From: Nocardiopsis ganjiahuensis DSM 45031
GTDB taxonomy: Bacteria; Actinomycetota; Actinomycetes; Streptosporangiales; Streptosporangiaceae
DNA: 64,000 nt
Direction: 5' to 3'
Assembly: GCF_000341085.1 (NCBI RefSeq)
Contig: NZ_ANBA01000002.1
Location: 124,001-188,000, forward strand
Every line of letters begins with the position of its first letter. Position 1 is the stretch's first letter. A model generated the notes under the pieces. The model was not told where the DNA came from and did not search any database. It saw nothing but the letters and a program-made list of their open reading frames with translations. The position numbers and the translations under genes were made by a program. Of this stretch, positions 60,551 through 64,000 are shown piece by piece.

Positions 60551-60868
60551 TCAGCTAATCCTGGTAGCCATCAAATACGCACTGGGCGAATCGGCGTCAT
60601 TGATTTCCGTAACCCTCCACACCTGGCCGCCGACACTGAACACATCACCCACACGAACATCGATCATGGGCGTGGGACGCCAGTCTTTCGGACCGCCGAT
60701 CTTGGCCACCGGCCGTCCGTCGTCGTCGGTCCAGAAGCTCCCTCCGCCAACGGGTCCGCCCGCGAAGCGGTCGTTGCGACCGTAACTGATCTTCTCCTGC
60801 GCGCCGATCTCGTGGACCACCGTGGATTCAGTCCCAACCGTCTCGAACTCCATTGAAAACGCATCCAT
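60551..60868 (-). CDS. Hypothetical protein, 105 residues
   Basis: The frame starts at ATG 60868, with ATG 60853 as an alternative. It encodes MDAFSMEFETVGTESTVVHEIG, a Gly-rich middle (FAGGPVGGGSFWTDDDGRP) and a beta-rich end (IDVRVGDVFSVGGQVWRVTEINDADSPSAYLMATRIS). The pattern suggests a small beta-barrel. Base composition is less GC-rich than in neighbouring genes, which hints at transfer. It has no recognisable domain, and its ribosome binding site is weak. It is downstream of no other gene in the same direction within 130 bp. Confidence 0.6.
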   Translation of the reverse strand: MDAFSMEFETVGTESTVVHEIGAQEKISYGRNDRFAGGPVGGGSFWTDDDGRPVAKIGGPKDWRPTPMIDVRVGDVFSVGGQVWRVTEINDADSPSAYLMATRIS

Positions 60869-60999
60869 ATTAACCCGCGCCAGCCAATGAAACAGTGAAC
60901 CGGCGGATCAGATCAGCGTTTCAGCAGACTAACCGACAAAAGTAATGCGCGGGCCGGGACTTTAGTCCTGACCCGCGCAAGCGGCAGTGAAGCGATTTA

Positions 61000-63306
61000 T
61001 CAGTCGCCGCTCGACGAACCCCGGTTGCCCTTGAGCCTGCCCACGAGTGTCTCCAGGGCCGAGCTGAACGGGTGGTCGTGCACCATGTAGGTCCAGGTCA
61101 TCGACGGGCGCTTGACCCCGACCGCACCCACGTCGAGCTTTCCGTCGACCACCTCGAGCTCCTCGAAGCTCTCGGCGGCCCGGGAGCGCGCGTCGTCCAG
61201 GAAGCCCTTGAAGACCGGGACGGCCTCGCGGTTGAACTCGTCGAGGGGGTCGCGGCGGCCCAGGAACCGCAGGTGGATGCCCTCACGCAGCTCCGACAGG
61301 AACGCGTTGTGGTCGGTCCAGCCGCGGTCCAGGTGGTAGAGGGTGATCAGCTTGGCGGCCTGGGCGACCTCCTCGGCGTCCAGCTCCTCCAACAGCTCCT
61401 CGTGGCGTTCCTTGCGGTCGGCCTTGATGTGCCGGTCGCCCTGTCCGTTGGTCAGGACCAGCTCGCGGTGTTCCAGGACCACCTCGCGCTGCACGTCGAT
61501 GAGCTTGTTGTAGCGCCAGGTGTTGCGGTGTACCTCCAGCAGCTGGCCCTCGGAGACCCGCTGGGCGTGGCCGACCATGGCCAGCCAGGCCTCGTCGGTG
61601 ATCTCGCCCTCGGCCGTGGTCCGGTAGCCCGTGGTCTCGGGAGCGTGGTTCACCAGCAGGTCGTCGTCCATGCTGACGAAGAAGATGGAGTCACCGGGGT
61701 CGCCCTGGCGGCCGGAGCGCCCGCGCAGCTGACCGTCCAGACGGCTGCTGGGGTAGCGGCCGAAGCCCATGACGAACAGTCCGCCGGCCTCGACCACCCG
61801 GTCCCGGTCGGCCATGTCGCTGCCGCCGAGCCGGATGTCGGTACCGCGGCCGGCCATCTGGGTGGAGACGGTGATCGCGCCGTAGGTGCCGGCCTCCGCG
61901 ATGATGGAGGCCTCGTCCGCGTCGTTCTTGGCGTTGAGGACCACGATCTCCAGCCCGGCCTCACGCAGCCGGTCGGCCAGGAGCTCGGACTCGGCCACGT
62001 CCTGGGTGCCGATGAGGATCGGGCGCCCGCCCTTGTGGACCTCCTCGACCTTGGCGACGAGGGCGTCCTCCTTCTCCTCGCGCGTGGCGTACAGGCGCGT
62101 GCCGTGGTCCTCGCGGATGTTCGGCTTGTTGGAGGGGATGACCGCCACCTCGAGCTCGTAGAACTCCCGCAGCTGCTCGGCGACGCTCATCGCGGTACCG
62201 GTCATACCGCCGAGGGTGGGATAGCGCAGGACCAGCGACTGGACCGTGATCGAGTCCAGGACCTCGCCGGTCTCGCTGACCGCCACCTTCTCCTTGGCCT
62301 CGACCGCGGCCTGGAGGCCGTCCGGCCAGCGCTGGAGCAGGGCGATCCGGCCGCGCGACTCGTTGATCAGCCGCACCTCGCCGTCGCGCACCACGTAGTG
62401 GACGTCGCGCTGGAGCAGCACGTGCGCGTGCAGGGCCAGGTTGACCTGCGGGAGCACCGAGGTGTCGTCCTCGGAGTACAGGTCCACCCCGTCCAGGGCC
62501 TTCTCGACCGCGTCGATGCCGTCGTCGGTGAGCTGGACGTTGCGCCCCTCACCGTCGACCTCGTAGTGCAGTCGCGGTTTGAGGCCGCGCACGAGGTCGG
62601 CCATCTCGACGTCGGCCGGCACGCTCTCCGCGGCGCCGGCCAGGACCAGGGGCACACGGGCCTCGTCGACGAGCACGGAGTCGGCCTCGTCGATGATGGC
62701 GACGTGGGGTTCGGGGACCACCCGGTCGTCGGCGTCGGTCACCATGCGGTCGCGCAGGACGTCGAAGCCGAGTTCGCTGACGGCCGCGTAGGTGACGTCG
62801 CAGGCGTAGGCGTCCTTGCGCTCGTCGACGGTGGACTCCTCGCTGATGGAGCCGACCGTCACCCCGAGCATCGTGTAGAGGGGACGCATCCACTCCGCGT
62901 CGCGCCGGGCGAGGTAGTCGTTGACGCTGAGCACGTGGACGCGCTTGCCGCGCAGGGCGAATCCGGCGGCGGCGAGGGTTCCGGCGAGGGTCTTGCCCTC
63001 ACCGGTGGCCATCTCGGCGACGTGGCCGTCGAGCAGGGCCATGACACCGAGCAGCTGCACGTCGAAGGGGCGCTCGTCGAGGGTACGCCGGGCGGCCTCT
63101 CGGCCGACCGCGCACAGACTGACGAGGTCGCCTGGGGAGTAGGGGAGCTCGGCGTAGCCGAGGTCGATGGCCTTCTCCGTCAGCTCGGCATCGCTGAGTT
63201 CTCGCAGACCCTCCTCTTCGGCCTCGATCGCCGGCAGGAGCTTGGTATAAGGCCGCAGGTCCACCGCACCGGGCTTGCCCAGTAGGCGGCGGACGCTTTC
63301 TGCCAT
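61000..63306 (-). CDS. secA2: Accessory Sec system translocase SecA2
   Basis: The start taken is ATG 63306 (768 residues); GTG codons at 63321 and 63318 are alternatives. The SecA motor is complete: Walker A MATGEGKTLAG, IIDEADSVLVDEARVPLVLAG, GMTGTAMSVAEQLREFYELEV, STQMAGRGTDIRLGG and LRGRSGRQGDPGDSIFFVS. It is about 150 residues shorter than housekeeping SecA and lacks the C-terminal zinc tail, as SecA2 proteins do. It drives ATP-dependent export of a subset of proteins. No secY2 or accessory gene is adjacent. Confidence 0.93.
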   Translation of the reverse strand: MAESVRRLLGKPGAVDLRPYTKLLPAIEAEEEGLRELSDAELTEKAIDLGYAELPYSPGDLVSLCAVGREAARRTLDERPFDVQLLGVMALLDGHVAEMATGEGKTLAGTLAAAGFALRGKRVHVLSVNDYLARRDAEWMRPLYTMLGVTVGSISEESTVDERKDAYACDVTYAAVSELGFDVLRDRMVTDADDRVVPEPHVAIIDEADSVLVDEARVPLVLAGAAESVPADVEMADLVRGLKPRLHYEVDGEGRNVQLTDDGIDAVEKALDGVDLYSEDDTSVLPQVNLALHAHVLLQRDVHYVVRDGEVRLINESRGRIALLQRWPDGLQAAVEAKEKVAVSETGEVLDSITVQSLVLRYPTLGGMTGTAMSVAEQLREFYELEVAVIPSNKPNIREDHGTRLYATREEKEDALVAKVEEVHKGGRPILIGTQDVAESELLADRLREAGLEIVVLNAKNDADEASIIAEAGTYGAITVSTQMAGRGTDIRLGGSDMADRDRVVEAGGLFVMGFGRYPSSRLDGQLRGRSGRQGDPGDSIFFVSMDDDLLVNHAPETTGYRTTAEGEITDEAWLAMVGHAQRVSEGQLLEVHRNTWRYNKLIDVQREVVLEHRELVLTNGQGDRHIKADRKERHEELLEELDAEEVAQAAKLITLYHLDRGWTDHNAFLSELREGIHLRFLGRRDPLDEFNREAVPVFKGFLDDARSRAAESFEELEVVDGKLDVGAVGVKRPSMTWTYMVHDHPFSSALETLVGRLKGNRGSSSGD

Positions 63307-63474
63307 TCGTCCGAACACCACGCCAGGGTAACGCCGGACACAACCGAATGGTTCCCCTCGGGGGTTCACTTGTCCGCTCGAACGGGGTCAGAACACCCTG
63401 GAGCAGGGGTTCACGCCGGTTTTCACGGGACCACGGGTTCTTCGGGGCCCCGGTCGTTCTCGGAAGGCCCCGGA

Positions 63475-64000
63475 TCAGGTGACGAGCTGGCGCTGGGTGC
63501 GCTGCCGCGCCTCCACCGCCATCGCGTGCTTGACCAGGGTGACCAGGACGCGGACCACGGACTTGCGGTCGCGCGCGTCGCAGTAGACGACGGGGACGTC
63601 GGGGGTCAGGTCGAGGGCGTCGCGCAGCTCGTCCGCGGTGTAGGCCGCCTCGGGGTCGAACTCGTTGACCGCGACCACGAACGGCAGGCGGTACTGGCGC
63701 TCGAAGTAGTCCAGGGCCTGGAAGGTGTCCTCCAGGCGACGGGTGTCCGCGAGGATCACCGAGCCCAGGGCGCCGCGGACCAGGTCGTCCCACATGAACC
63801 AGAAGCGCTGCTGGCCGGGGGTGCCGAACAGGAACAGGGTGAGGTCGGTGTCCAGGGAGATCCGGCCGAAGTCCATGGCCACCGTGGTGCTGGTCTTGTC
63901 CGGGGTGTGCGAGAGGTCGTCCACACCCGCGCTGGCCGCGGTCACCGCGGCCTCGGTGCGGACCGGGGGGATCTCCGACACAGCCCCGACGAACGTGGTC
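63475..64000 (-). CDS. Conservon-type GTP-binding protein (CvnD-like), N-terminus off window
   Basis: The frame runs off the right edge, and the visible part begins TTFVGAVSEIPPVRTEAAVT, just after where the P-loop GKT should be. It continues with the switch region TVAMDFGRISLDTDLTLFLFGTPGQQRFWFMWDDLVRGALG, DTRRLEDTF, VAVNEFDPE (a degenerate NKxD motif) and a final basic helix. This is the small GTPase of actinobacterial conservons, which normally comprise a kinase-like CvnA, a roadblock CvnB, DUF742 CvnC and this CvnD. The partners would be encoded beyond 64000. Confidence 0.88.
   Translation of the reverse strand, partial: TTFVGAVSEIPPVRTEAAVTAASAGVDDLSHTPDKTSTTVAMDFGRISLDTDLTLFLFGTPGQQRFWFMWDDLVRGALGSVILADTRRLEDTFQALDYFERQYRLPFVVAVNEFDPEAAYTADELRDALDLTPDVPVVYCDARDRKSVVRVLVTLVKHAMAVEARQRTQRQLVT

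Noticed and set aside
61072..63285. 737-codon plus-strand frame opposite secA2
   Set aside because: Shadow frame with no conserved motif; the minus strand has an intact SecA motor.

Overview
The window is high-GC actinobacterial DNA with codon use strongly biased to G/C at third positions. It has actinobacterial hallmarks: a nusA-ylxR-infB-rbfA-truB-ribF-rpsO-pnp block, a full-length proS, an accessory SecA, a conservon-type GTPase and an aromatic-carotenoid cluster. The gene set resembles Nocardiopsis or a relative, but the genus is an inference from gene content only.

Left part (1-12,100). A peptide-type (Dpp) ABC importer on the minus strand faces a TetR regulator and two beta-glucosidases (GH3, GH1). 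This looks like a beta-glucoside or oligosaccharide uptake and hydrolysis locus. A divergent MerR regulator/alpha-beta hydrolase pair follows, then a MITE-like inverted-repeat element that begins right after the hydrolase stop codon, a two-TM protein and a VWA protein.

12,085-18,431. A 5-oxoprolinase operon (Nramp-like transporter, pxpA, pxpB, pxpC, DUF1445) parallels the Bacillus subtilis ycsFGI-kipIA arrangement. A divergent GntR/FCD regulator has a clear 13-bp operator palindrome between it and the operon. A class IV aminotransferase and an MMPL exporter come next; the exporter's promoter carries a TetR-type palindrome but no regulator gene is adjacent.

20,887-33,062. This is a light and carotenoid region. 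A CarH/LitR-type B12 photoreceptor regulator sits between a DUF4383/SDR operon and an isorenieratene-type cluster (crtY, crtT, crtU, then crtE-crtI-crtB plus a Rieske oxygenase). A CrtR-like MarR regulator is divergent from crtE, with a dyad over the crtE -10 region. The Rieske protein (DUF5914-like) carries both the 2Fe-2S and the mononuclear-iron motifs and is the best candidate for an uncharacterised carotenoid-tailoring enzyme.

33,312-35,521 is a BCCT transporter/Hsp20 operon. The BCCT gene appears to start at an ATC codon, and crtE may do so too.

35,659-50,140 is the translation/RNA operon on the minus strand (M16 protease, pnp, rpsO, ribF, truB, rbfA, ylxP, infB, ylxR, nusA, rimP). Between truB and ribF it is interrupted by an alpha/beta hydrolase and a Phd/YefM-RelE toxin-antitoxin module with its own twin operators.

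Right part (50,500-64,000). Two ferritin-like DUF4439 proteins, proS and a spermidine-synthase-like protein come first. Then comes a NarL-type two-component system followed by cytochrome bd genes; matching 7-2-7 dyads upstream of both suggest one regulon. A 37-residue Cys-rich peptide, a small Cys-containing protein, an 830-bp gene-poor stretch with nested RNA-like stems, an unrecognised small protein, secA2 and a truncated conservon GTPase close the window.
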